In this document: piece by piece, positions 15,701 to 22,132 of the stretch | How positions within the stretch are numbered: the stretch's first letter is position 1 | How the letters are laid out: each line of letters opens with the position of its first letter | Origin: JBBSIG01 sp038232215 | GTDB taxonomy: Bacteria > Actinomycetota > Thermoleophilia > Gaiellales > Gaiellaceae | DNA: 23,178 bases | Direction of reading: 5' to 3' | Assembly: GCA_038232215.1 (NCBI GenBank) | Contig: JBBSIG010000006.1 | Span: 1-23,178 of the forward strand | The notes under the pieces: generated by a model | What the model saw: only the letters and a program-made list of their open reading frames with translations | The model's database searches: none | What the model was told of the DNA's origin: nothing | Translations under genes and position numbers: made by a program

Positions 15701-16116
15701 CCGGCGCAGAATTCCTCGAGCGCCCGCTCGAACGCCTCGGAGCGGACGACGCGGCCCTGGCTCTCGTCGAGCACGCCGAAGCGCGGGTCGAGGCCGGCGG
15801 CGAAGGGATACGCCTTCAGCAGGCGCAGGCAGAAGCCGTGGATGGTGGAGATCCAGGCGCCGTCGAGCTCGCGGGCGAGGTCGTCGCGACCGAGCTCGCG
15901 CAGGCGGAGGCGGATGCGCGCGCGCAGCTCGCCGGCGGCCCGCTCGGTGTAGGTGATGACGAGGATCGACTCGACGGGAAGGCTGCGGTCGCACACCGCC
16001 TGCACGAAGCGCTCGACGAGAACCGTGGTCTTGCCCGTACCGGCGCCCGCGGAGACGAACACGCGCCCGCGCGCCTCGATCGCGGCGCGTTGCTCGGCGT
16101 TCGGGGTGCGGGTCAT
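12721..16116 (-). CDS. addA: AddA-like ATP-dependent helicase/nuclease subunit (UvrD/RecB family)
   Basis: An 1131-residue superfamily 1A helicase with a C-terminal RecB-type nuclease; with the upstream subunit it would resect double-strand breaks for recombination. Motor motifs: TPNAEQRAAI Q-motif, Walker A SAGAGTGKT (22-30), VITYTERAAGELRARI, STIHGFCLRLL, Walker B ITVDEFQDTN (321-330), VGDEFQSIYGFRHADV, LLTIHAAKGLEF and LYYVAMTRAIDRLLVSG. Nuclease residues: His 918, Asp 998 (GRLDV), Asp 1011 and Lys 1013 (VDYKTN), then QRLVYA. Cys 881, 1100, 1103 and 1110 resemble the iron-sulfur staple known from AddB-type nucleases, which is unusual for a canonical AddA. An AdnB-like identity is the alternative. 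ATG 16116 overlaps the addB stop as ATGA. The frame is open to 17349, but that upstream part is a shadow of addB. Confidence 0.92.
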   Translation of the reverse strand: MTRTPNAEQRAAIEARGRVFVSAGAGTGKTTVLVERFVQAVCDRSLPVESILVITYTERAAGELRARIRLRLRELGRDDLARELDGAWISTIHGFCLRLLKAYPFAAGLDPRFGVLDESQGRVVRSEAFERALEEFCAGGEPDRLALLATYGAGGLRRMLTGVYETLRSAGRELELSVGTPRPLAPAVEALREAARCVVADEDAPEAARGDVERCLELLQGDPATEVLLDLGGFAARGRQRERFAGYEDARRAVELAALDDLATRDRALLQELLACFAAQYAAAKDRESALDFEDLQLAAAALLRERPDIRDRERWRFSAITVDEFQDTNRLQCGLIDLLAGEEVFFVGDEFQSIYGFRHADVQVFRERRERAGEVLPLLQNYRSRPEVLAVVNHLFGGDFGDDFRPLAAAGRFPDPVFGPPVELLVTDKASYRDTGVHWRRAEARHIARRVHGLVESGAAQPGEIVLLFAAGTDAEWYEQELRELGLPTYRATGRGYFGQQQVVDLLAYLRLLHNRYDDEALVSVLASPLVGVSNDALVLLRRATGRRPLFAGLERGAPAGISQRDERLFRAFRQRYDRLAGLAATLSLERLLEEIVAQHDYDLAVLARWDGRRRYANMRKLARLARSYQELRGPDIEGFVRFVREQEALGGKELEAVAEEEGADAVRLLTIHAAKGLEFKVVIVADAGREGRPPSADEFLALPDGRVAFRVAVPPAGKRVGAFDYEEVRAAERDADEAERRRLYYVAMTRAIDRLLVSGAIDPERPKDASTPIGWMLEGLDIADELASASGDEPVELERGGARVLLRLDRHRDVDEVAVPTVEEAEDGAERQLALFEPGSSATLLPEAPPLPALEPVPSPPAHRVRRLSYSALALYERCSYRFYAERIVGLRPASRAGGVAAPAGLAATEMGDAVHALLERIDLTAPRVPEPAALEEAARARYPGVSDEELERIRAFVAAYCESRLAERVARLAGAAPERPFTFEHDGVLLHGRLDVLQREGGHALVVDYKTNSLAEGTPEEIVEQDYRLQRLVYAIACLLDGAETVEVVYAFLERPDAIVSATFGRAELPALQEELSRAIERIQSGVFVPTPSEFTCLDCPALDLVCAGPRLRGRSHAPRGEALAVAS

Positions 16117-19106
16117 TGCCGCGCCACCCTGCACATGGGGGCGAGCTGGCACCAGCTCGGGCACGGCGGCCCGTTCTTCGGATCGTGTCTGACGTCGCCT
16201 CTCCGGATGCGCTCGACGAAGCTCGACGCGTGCTCCTTCGCGCGCTCGATCTGCGCCCAGAACGCATCCTCCTCGAGGTAGTCGCGCTCGAAGAAGCCGG
16301 GCAGGCCCTCGTCCCGCGCCTCGGCGCGCAGGAGCCCGCGCGCGTGCCGCTCGCCGCCGAGCGCGCGGTAGACACCGCCGAGCGGCTCGATCCCGATCAG
16401 GTCGCGCAGGACGAGGATGTAGAGCGGGATCTGCAGCCGCAGCTCGGAATCGATCGCGACGGCGGAGTGCACCGTCTTGCCCGACTTGTAGTCCTGCACG
16501 ATCCCGCGGGCGCTGAAGGGATCGACGTCGATGCGGTCGATCTTGCCGCTGACCGCGAAGGTGCCGAGCTCCAGCCCGCGCTGCAACTCGGGCGCGGAGC
16601 GGTCGGAGCCGAAGCCGACCTCGAACCGCCGCGGCACGAGGCCGAGCTCCGACGTCGCCTCGAGGCGAATGGACTGCTCGAGGTCGCGCCAGAGCCCCTG
16701 CTCGAGCTCGCGTCGCTGCAGCTCCGTCAGCTCGAGGCGAACGCCCGCGAGAGCCTCTTCGAGGCTCTCCCGCAGCAGGGCGAGCGCGTCGTCGAGCGCA
16801 GCCGGCTCGAGCCGGTCCCGACCCAGCCGCCTCGGCAGACCGGAGAAGAACTTGAACAGCGCGCTGTGCGCGATGGACCCGCGGAGCTTGGCGTCGACCT
16901 CCGCGTCGATCGTCTTCGGCGAGATCACCCGGTCGATCAGCCAGATCGACGAGCAGTCCGCAAACGCCTCGAGCTCGGTGACCGAGAAGCGCGCCTGCCG
17001 GCGCAGGTCCTCGAGGATGGCCGGGTGCGCGAGGCGCGTGGGCCGGTCGAACGCGGCGCGCGCGCGTTCCAGGCGGCGGCCCCAGCCGTTCGCCCGTGCG
17101 ATCGCGGCCGCCTCGTCCCCCTCCCGCGGCACGAGGGCGGCCAGCGCTCGCAGTCGCTCGCGCTCGCTCGGCGCGTCCTCGAGCCCCCAGACGAGGCGGG
17201 AGAGCGGTCGGCGTCTCGTCCAGCGCTCGACCTCCTCCGCCGGAAAGAGCGAGCGCACCTCGTCCCAGAACGGGCTCGGCTCCCGCGGAGACCCGTCCTC
17301 CGTGGCGGCCTCGCGCACGAGGGTGAGCCGGCGGGTCGCGCGAGTGCACGCGGTGTAGAAGAGGTAGCGCTCGCGGGCGATGGGATCGTGGAGCGCGAGC
17401 CGACCGCGGCGCGAGCGCTGCTCGAGCTCGCGCCGGCCCTCCTCGTCGAGGAACGGCGAGGCTCGCCCGCGGCGCGGCAAGCTCCCCTCTTCCAGTCCGA
17501 CGACGAAGAGCGCCTCGAACGAGCGCGTCCGCACGCGCCCGAGGTCGAGCACGGCGACGCGCCCGGGCTCTCCGGCGGGGCGCGCCCGCACGGTGGCGCG
17601 CTCGAGCGCGGCGACGACGTCCTCTCGCTCGAGCGCGCCGCCGAGCTCGCCCCAGCGCTGCAGCTCTTCGAGCAGTCCGGCAACCGTCTCGTGCGCGCGG
17701 AGGTCGAGCTCGGCCGCCTCCCCGGTCGGCGGAGCCTCCAGCCCGTAGGCGACCTGGATCATGCCGGCCGCGAGCGAGCGCACGGCGGCGACCGGGGAGG
17801 GAGCGGAGCGAACGGCCTCGAGGAACGGGATCGGCCCGCCGCGAAGCGCGAGCGTCTCCTGCTCGACCCGCTCGGGCGAGGAGATCGCACGCCCGCGCAG
17901 CCGTCCCTCCAGATAGTCCGCGTGGGAGCGCGCGAGGCCGGAGTACGGCGAGCGCAGGAACGTGAAGAGATCCCGGCGCAGGCCGCCGAGCCAGGCGAAG
18001 CGGAGCAGAGCGAGCAGGGCGTGGCCGTACGGCGTCCGGGCGAGCCGGCCGCGATCCTCGACCGCGAAGGGAACACCCAGCGTGACGAACGCCGTCTCGA
18101 GCGGCGCGCGGGCGCGCTCGAGGGACGGGCAGACGACGCCGATCGCCTCTCCGGGCACGCCCGAGCGGAGCAGTCTGAGAATCTCGTCGCCGACGAGCTC
18201 GAGCGTGCCGCGCGTGCCGCTGCCCTCCAGGAAACGGAGCTCGCCGGTCAGCGCCGGCGGGTTAGGGGCCTGCCCAAGAAGCCCCTCCGGGGCCTCGGCA
18301 GGCGTCTTCTCGGACAGGCCCTTAGCGGGAAGCCGCTCGGCGAAGAGCGAGCGCTCCAGGTAGGCGAGGCCCGGGCGGGCGACGTCGGCGAAGCGCGGCG
18401 GCAGCTCCTCGATGCTGCCGCCGGCGAGCTGCGTCAGGTCGGCGGCGGTGCGCTCGAGCGAGGCGAAGGCCGGGCGGGCAGGCTCGTACGGCAGCGAGAC
18501 GGTGACCTCCGAGCGTCCCGCGAGCGCGTGCAACAGCGTCCACTGGGCGCCCGTCAGATCCTCGAAGCCGTAGGCGAGCACCGGCCGGCCGTCCCAGGCG
18601 GACAGCTCCGTCGCGACCCGCTCGGCGGCGGTGCGCCGCTCGAGCTCGCGATCCCAGAGCTCGAGCCGGTCGAGCTCCTCGCGGTACGCGAGATAGAGGG
18701 CGCGCAGGCCCCCGTCGAGCTCCTGCGGCTCCACGAGCGCCGACTGGAGCTCCGCCACGGCCGTGCCGAGAGCGTCGGCGAAGCCGGCGAAGCGAGCAGA
18801 CGCCGCGAGACCGTCGAGCGCCTGCGTCGCGATCACGCGGCGGAGGATCAGCACGCGCTGCGCCTCGGTCGCGAGCGGCCTGTGCCCGCCGTCTCGCGCG
18901 ATGCGCTCGAACAGGTCGTCGAAGGTCCCGATCGAGCCGCCGAGCAGTGCCGGCCGTCGGCGCAGGAGGTCTCGCTCGACCCGCTCGACGTCCGACCGGT
19001 TCGGCACGATCAGAAACGGCTCGCGCTCGAGCGAGTCTAGATACCGCTCGAGGAGCCGGGCGACCTTGCCCGCGTGAGCGGGCCCGACGAGGACGCTGAG
19101 GGGCAC
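16113..19106 (-). CDS. addB: AddB-like subunit with degenerate helicase and iron-sulfur nuclease domain
   Basis: A 997-residue partner of the downstream helicase-nuclease. The N-terminus has a broken Walker A, VGPAHAGKVARL (7-18), with Val where Ser/Thr should be, and other motor motifs are weak, as in scaffold-type AddB; YTACTRATRRLTLV (near 600) is a motif VI remnant. The nuclease domain has FADC (Cys 718), RGSIAH (His 747), GKIDRIDVD (Asp 857), QDYKSGK (Asp 872, Lys 874), QIPLYIL (Gln 892), and Cys 982, 986 and 992, so it could be an active 4Fe-4S nuclease. Residues 261-283 come from an in-frame palindromic insert. GTG 19106 lies six bases after TACGAT without a Shine-Dalgarno. It heads an addB-addA-nth operon with overlapping genes. 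Confidence 0.88.
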   Translation of the reverse strand: MPLSVLVGPAHAGKVARLLERYLDSLEREPFLIVPNRSDVERVERDLLRRRPALLGGSIGTFDDLFERIARDGGHRPLATEAQRVLILRRVIATQALDGLAASARFAGFADALGTAVAELQSALVEPQELDGGLRALYLAYREELDRLELWDRELERRTAAERVATELSAWDGRPVLAYGFEDLTGAQWTLLHALAGRSEVTVSLPYEPARPAFASLERTAADLTQLAGGSIEELPPRFADVARPGLAYLERSLFAERLPAKGLSEKTPAEAPEGLLGQAPNPPALTGELRFLEGSGTRGTLELVGDEILRLLRSGVPGEAIGVVCPSLERARAPLETAFVTLGVPFAVEDRGRLARTPYGHALLALLRFAWLGGLRRDLFTFLRSPYSGLARSHADYLEGRLRGRAISSPERVEQETLALRGGPIPFLEAVRSAPSPVAAVRSLAAGMIQVAYGLEAPPTGEAAELDLRAHETVAGLLEELQRWGELGGALEREDVVAALERATVRARPAGEPGRVAVLDLGRVRTRSFEALFVVGLEEGSLPRRGRASPFLDEEGRRELEQRSRRGRLALHDPIARERYLFYTACTRATRRLTLVREAATEDGSPREPSPFWDEVRSLFPAEEVERWTRRRPLSRLVWGLEDAPSERERLRALAALVPREGDEAAAIARANGWGRRLERARAAFDRPTRLAHPAILEDLRRQARFSVTELEAFADCSSIWLIDRVISPKTIDAEVDAKLRGSIAHSALFKFFSGLPRRLGRDRLEPAALDDALALLRESLEEALAGVRLELTELQRRELEQGLWRDLEQSIRLEATSELGLVPRRFEVGFGSDRSAPELQRGLELGTFAVSGKIDRIDVDPFSARGIVQDYKSGKTVHSAVAIDSELRLQIPLYILVLRDLIGIEPLGGVYRALGGERHARGLLRAEARDEGLPGFFERDYLEEDAFWAQIERAKEHASSFVERIRRGDVRHDPKNGPPCPSWCQLAPMCRVARQ
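18262..18325. repeat. In-frame palindromic element inside addB
   Basis: Two 20-base arms (18262-18281 and 18306-18325) are reverse complements at 16 of 20 positions. Between them are two small overlapping hairpins, GCCCC-TCC-GGGGC (18281-18293) and GCCT-CGGC-AGGC (18292-18303). The element is read in frame and encodes an Ala/Pro/Gly-rich stretch at residues 261-283 that does not look like the flanking helicase domain. Its shape recalls palindromic elements that insert into genes, as known in Rickettsia. It differs in sequence from the REP-like copies. Confidence 0.55.
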
Positions 19107-19112
19107 CCAGCC

Positions 19113-19118
19113 ATCGTA
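19113..19118 (-). promoter_or_regulatory. -10 element of the addB-addA-nth operon (likely leaderless)
   Basis: TACGAT on - ends six bases before the GTG at 19106; same hexamer and spacing as for the PAS gene. Confidence 0.5.
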
Positions 19119-19174
19119 GTTTCCGGGGTCGACGGCTCCCGGCGCGGAGGCCCGGGATCTGAGGAAAGAGCGCG

Positions 19175-19204
19175 AAAATCGAGGGCGGGCGAGCCCGCCC
19201 TCGA
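19175..19204 (-). terminator. Intrinsic terminator after the zinc-ribbon gene
   Basis: On - a perfect 12-bp stem (TCGAGGGCGGGC with GCCCGCCCTCGA, loop TC) is followed by TTTT at 19178-19175. It lies about 38 bases after the stop at 19242 and insulates addB from read-through. A smaller CCGGC/GCCGG hairpin lies at about 19221-19236. Confidence 0.85.
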
Positions 19205-19241
19205 GGGCGCTACTCGGCTACCGGCAACGTCGCCGGCTAGC

Positions 19242-19439
19242 TCACGAGGCTACGGCCTTGGGCCGCCGCCCGCGCCGGGCCGCGGCGTGGCCGGGCATGT
19301 TCCCCGCGCAGCTGTCGCAGAGGTCCGCCTGCTTGGAGCCGCGGCGCGCGTCGGAGAAATTGACGCGCATCATCGCGCCCTTTCCCTCACCCACTTCTCC
19401 GCCACAATTGTCACACACGAGCACTGTCTTTCTGGCCAA
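19242..19439 (-). CDS. Small zinc-ribbon protein with AT-hook-like basic tail
   Basis: A 65-residue protein. Two Cys pairs, CDNC (9-12) and CDSC (41-44), form a treble-clef or zinc-ribbon type site. The C-terminus, HAAARRGRRPKAVAS, holds RRGRRPK, close to an AT-hook core that binds the DNA minor groove. A small nucleic-acid-binding or nucleoid-associated role is plausible, but I recognise no named family. The start is TTG at 19439: GGAGG lies six bases upstream, the clearest Shine-Dalgarno in the window, and the next in-frame candidate (GTG, residue 6) would be less well placed. A strong terminator follows, so this is probably a highly expressed unit. Confidence 0.8.
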   Translation of the reverse strand: MARKTVLVCDNCGGEVGEGKGAMMRVNFSDARRGSKQADLCDSCAGNMPGHAAARRGRRPKAVAS

Positions 19440-19445
19440 CGTATT

Positions 19446-19450
19446 CCTCC
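19446..19450 (-). promoter_or_regulatory. Strong Shine-Dalgarno fixing the TTG start
   Basis: GGAGG on - (19450-19446), six bases before TTG 19439. It decides the start of the small zinc-ribbon gene. Confidence 0.8.
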
Positions 19451-19499
19451 TGACAAAGAGATCGACATGGCGAGCTTAGCCGATAATGTCCAACAGAAT

Positions 19500-20513
19500 C
19501 TACGCAGCAGCGCGGGCGCGGCGAATCCGCCAGGATCGGAGCAGGCTGAGCAGCGCCTGCTCCTCCTGGTCGAGGCCGACCTCGCGCGAAGAGACGACGC
19601 GCAGCCGGCGCGGTCGAAAGTCGTCGATCGTCCGCCCGTCCAGATACTGCTCGATCACGGCGGGGCTGACGTACGACGCGCGGCACACCGCGGGTGTATT
19701 GCCGAGCCGCTCCGCGACGGCGCGCATTACCGCGGCGATCTTGCGCTTTCCGTCCGCCTCCGACTCGGGCGGAGGTCGCTCGGCGAAGGCGATCGCCGCG
19801 CTGAGCGTCCCACCCCACGTCCTGAAATCCTTGACCGTGAACTCGGCGCCGAGATACGCCGCGACGTAGTCGTTCAACCGGCGTCCGGTCAGGTTCACGA
19901 GGTCGTCGTCGTAGCGATACCGGAAGAGGCGAGCGCCCGGAAGCGCGCGCAGCTCCCGGACGACCTCGGCCAGCTCGGCATCCACGAGCTGAGTGGACAC
20001 CTGCACCCTGTGCTTGCCACGGAAGCTGAACGCGATCCTGCTCCCTCGCACCGCGACGTGACGCTTCGTCAGCGTCGTGATCCCGAAGGTGCGCGACTCG
20101 CGCGCATACCGCTCGGAGCCGACCCGAAACCAGCCGAGATTGATCAGCCGAACCGCGACGGCGCTGACCCGCTCTCGCTCGAGTCCCTCGAGCTCGATAT
20201 GGCCGGCCATCGCCGCACGGAGGTCCGGCAGCGCCTCAGCGAAGCGTATGAGCTTGTCGTATTTCGCCTGCTCCTGTGCAGCCCTGAATTCCGGATGGTA
20301 GAGGTACTGACGGCGTCCGGCCGCGTCCACGCCCGTGGCCTGGAGCTTCACGCCCGGCCGTCCCGCGACCCAGACGTCCTTCCAGGCGGGCGGAATCACG
20401 AGCGACCGGATCCGCTCGAGCTTCTCGGGATCGGTGATGCGCTCGCCACGCGAATCCACGTACCGAAATCGCCCCGGCGATCCCTCCCGCCGCCAGCCTC
20501 CTCTTCGCGCCAT
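19500..20513 (-). CDS. DNA topoisomerase IB (poxvirus/eukaryote type)
   Basis: A 337-residue enzyme that relaxes supercoils through a transient 3'-phosphotyrosyl link. The N-terminal domain has RIRSLVIPPAWKDVWVA (34-50) and YLYHPEFRAAQEQAKYDKL (70-88). The catalytic domain has LGWFRVGSERY (126-136), TLTKRHV, FRGKHRV with catalytic Lys 167, the LTGRRLNDY and VKDFRTWGGT region (208-236) with Arg 231, and the nucleophile Tyr 281 in NTPAVCRASYVSPAV. Length and motifs match bacterial stand-alone TopIB. I chose ATG 20513, which gives the usual short basic N-terminus; the frame is open to 20588, but that part overlaps the divergent dehydrogenase gene. The two starts are 46 bases apart, so they share a promoter region. 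Confidence 0.93.
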   Translation of the reverse strand: MARRGGWRREGSPGRFRYVDSRGERITDPEKLERIRSLVIPPAWKDVWVAGRPGVKLQATGVDAAGRRQYLYHPEFRAAQEQAKYDKLIRFAEALPDLRAAMAGHIELEGLERERVSAVAVRLINLGWFRVGSERYARESRTFGITTLTKRHVAVRGSRIAFSFRGKHRVQVSTQLVDAELAEVVRELRALPGARLFRYRYDDDLVNLTGRRLNDYVAAYLGAEFTVKDFRTWGGTLSAAIAFAERPPPESEADGKRKIAAVMRAVAERLGNTPAVCRASYVSPAVIEQYLDGRTIDDFRPRRLRVVSSREVGLDQEEQALLSLLRSWRIRRARAAA

Positions 20514-20559
20514 GCGTCGTCTAGTCTCCACCTCGCATGCCGCGTAACCCCGGAGGGCA

Positions 20560-21639
20560 GTGAGCGACCTGCAGCGAGACACGATCATCGTCCTCGAGGG
20601 CGACGAGACCGGTCAGGAGCTGCTCGAGGAATCGCTCCGCGTGCTCGCGCAGGACGTGCTCCAGCTCCAGCTCCGATTTCCACGCTTCGACCTCTCGCTC
20701 GAGTCGCGGCGGAGCACGGAGAACCGGGTGGTGCACGAGGCCGCCGCCGCCGTCCGAGAAGCGGGCCTCGGTCTGAAGGCGGCGACCGTGACACCGGAGG
20801 GGCGAGGCGACGTGGGCTCTCCGAACCGGATTCTCCGGGAGGAGATCGGCGGCCGGGTCATCGTCCGCACCGGGCGCCGTATTCCCGGCGTCGTCCCCTT
20901 CGGGGGCGTGCACGCGCCGATCTCGATCGTTCGCATGGCCGTCGGCGACGCGTACGGGGCGAAGGAGTGGCGCGAGGGCGAGGGTGACGACGAGGTCGCG
21001 TTTCGCACCGAGCGGATCGAGCGGCGCATCTGCCGCGCGGTCGCCGAGTTCGCGTTCCGTCAGGCGGAGCGCACGGGCGCGAAGGTCTTCGGCGGGCCGA
21101 AGTACACCGTCAGCCCGACGTACGAGGGGATGCTGAAGGAGGAGATGGACGCCGCGGCGTCGCAGCACCCCCGAGTGCCGTACGAGCCGCAGCTGATCGA
21201 CGCCACCTTTGCGCTCCGCGTCGCGTCCACCGGCGCGCCGCTCGTGATCCCCGCGCTCAACCGCGACGGCGACATCCTCTCCGACCTCGTGCTGCCCCTC
21301 TTCGGCTCGATCGCCGGGTCGGAGTCCCTGCTCGTGGCGTTCGACGAGGACTACGTGCCGCGTGCCGTGATGGCGGAGGCCGCGCATGGAACGGCCCCGT
21401 CGCTCCAGGGCAAGGACGTCGCAAACCCGATGGCGATGATCCTGGCGGGGGCGGCCCTGCTCGGCTACGCGGGCGAGGCCGCTCAACCGGCGTCGCGGGC
21501 GGTGCGCGAGGCGTGCCTGGAGGCGGTCGCAGACGGCGTGCGGACGCCGGATCTCGGCGGGCACGCCGGGACGCGCGAGTTCACGGACGAGGTGATCCGC
21601 CGGACGCGGGCGAAGCTCGACATCTGGGCGTCGCTCTAG
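20560..21639 (+). CDS. Isocitrate/isopropylmalate dehydrogenase-family enzyme, probably NAD-dependent
   Basis: A 359-residue beta-decarboxylating dehydrogenase. The opening nucleotide/substrate turn is EGDETGQELL (13-22) rather than the common GDGIGPE. GSPNRILRE (86-94) matches the SxNxxxR substrate loop, Lys 175 fits the catalytic lysine, and NRDGDILSDL (234-243) carries the metal-binding Asp residues. EAAHGTAPSLQGKDVANP (273-290) is the cofactor loop; NADP-dependent isocitrate dehydrogenases have Lys-Tyr where Ser 281-Leu 282 stand, so NAD use is suggested. The pattern fits isocitrate dehydrogenase better than isopropylmalate dehydrogenase, but the substrate is not certain. GTG 20560 is the only sensible start, because a TAA lies in frame at 20545; AGGG is only two bases before it. 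A CCGGGC/GCCCGG hairpin follows the stop (21656-21670). Confidence 0.85.
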   Translation: MSDLQRDTIIVLEGDETGQELLEESLRVLAQDVLQLQLRFPRFDLSLESRRSTENRVVHEAAAAVREAGLGLKAATVTPEGRGDVGSPNRILREEIGGRVIVRTGRRIPGVVPFGGVHAPISIVRMAVGDAYGAKEWREGEGDDEVAFRTERIERRICRAVAEFAFRQAERTGAKVFGGPKYTVSPTYEGMLKEEMDAAASQHPRVPYEPQLIDATFALRVASTGAPLVIPALNRDGDILSDLVLPLFGSIAGSESLLVAFDEDYVPRAVMAEAAHGTAPSLQGKDVANPMAMILAGAALLGYAGEAAQPASRAVREACLEAVADGVRTPDLGGHAGTREFTDEVIRRTRAKLDIWASL

Positions 21640-21703
21640 CGGGGTTAGCGGGGTTCCGGGCGAGGCCCGGCAGGGCTCTACGGGGCATGTCACGACACGC
21701 GCA

Positions 21704-21734
21704 ACTCGTGACGGTGCCAGGCACCGTCACGAGT
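21704..21734. repeat. REP-like perfect palindrome (copy C) between convergent genes
   Basis: A perfect 15-bp inverted repeat (21704-21718 and 21720-21734) has a single central base. Its core GGTGCCAGGCACC matches the core of the elements at 11900-12040 (GGTGCCAGACAC). It sits between the convergent dehydrogenase gene and tatA and could also act as a two-way terminator, although no T-run flanks it. Confidence 0.7.
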
Positions 21735-21803
21735 CAAGGGGCGGTCCGTAACGAATGTGTGACGATTCGAGCGCGCCCTGGCCGGGCCCGTGGAGCCGGA
21801 CTG

Positions 21804-21837
21804 CCGGCAGGCGCTCGAAACGTGTCCCGCCTGCCGG
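21804..21837. repeat. 9-bp inverted repeat just after tatA
   Basis: CCGGCAGGC (21804-21812) and GCCTGCCGG (21829-21837) form a 9-bp stem with a 16-base loop, ending 17 bases after the tatA stop. There is no T-run, so it is only a weak terminator candidate. The rest of the 214-base gap holds copy C and no gene. Confidence 0.45.
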
Positions 21838-21853
21838 CCGGCACGGCTCGAAC

Positions 21854-22066
21854 CTACGCGGCGCGCTCCTGCTCGTGGTCGTGCATGAGCTCGGACGGGA
21901 TCTCGAAGGGGTCGTGCTTCTTGCCGTCACTCGAGATCGAGTCCTTGAACTCCCGCATGCCGCGACCGAGCGAGCGGCCCATCTCGGGCAGGCGCTTGGG
22001 GCCGAAGACGAGCAGCACGACGAGTCCGAGGAGCAGGATCTCCGGGAAACCGATGAATCCGGGCCT
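21854..22066 (-). CDS. tatA: Twin-arginine translocase subunit TatA, without a recognisable start codon
   Basis: A short protein of 66-70 residues with the TatA/E layout: FIGFPEILLLGLVVLLVF membrane helix, FGPKRLPEMGRSLGRGMREFKDS hinge and amphipathic helix, then a charged tail ending DHEQERAA. TatA oligomers form the pore for folded proteins. Between the in-frame TAA of the ferritin-like gene (22135-22133) and the helix there is no ATG, GTG, TTG or CTG. GGAAAGGA (22078-22071) lies four bases before AGG at 22066; if this were ATG the protein would begin MPGFIGFPEI, a normal TatA start. ATC at 22054 is the other candidate. So the start codon is either mutated, misread in assembly, or unconventional. 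The coordinates assume AGG 22066. Confidence 0.8.
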   Translation of the reverse strand, partial: RPGFIGFPEILLLGLVVLLVFGPKRLPEMGRSLGRGMREFKDSISSDGKKHDPFEIPSELMHDHEQERAA

Positions 22067-22085
22067 GGGGTCCTTTCCGTGGTGG

Positions 22086-22122
22086 GTCGGGCCGGGGCGG
22101 CCGCAGATCGCCCCGGCCCGAC
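22086..22122 (-). terminator. Very stable hairpin between the ferritin-like gene and tatA
   Basis: A perfect 14-bp GC-rich stem (22086-22099 with 22109-22122, 9-base loop) begins 10 bases after the ferritin-like stop. No T-run follows on -, so it may partly terminate, protect the upstream mRNA end, or set a lower level of tatA in a shared transcript. Confidence 0.55.
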
Positions 22123-22132
22123 TCGGGAAGCG

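Noticed and set aside
16117..17349. Upstream extension of the addA frame to a 1542-residue protein
   Set aside because: The extra 411 residues are a low-complexity shadow of addB; the ATGA overlap at 16116-16113 fixes the real start.
16116..19040. 974-codon open frame on + antisense to addB, and similar long + frames at 562-1869 and 12715-14745
   Set aside because: They mirror real genes on the opposite strand, have Arg/Glu/Gly-rich composition typical of GC-rich antisense frames, and show no family motifs.
20514..20588. Longer N-terminus for topoisomerase IB
   Set aside because: It would overlap the divergent dehydrogenase gene, and the family N-terminus fits ATG 20513.
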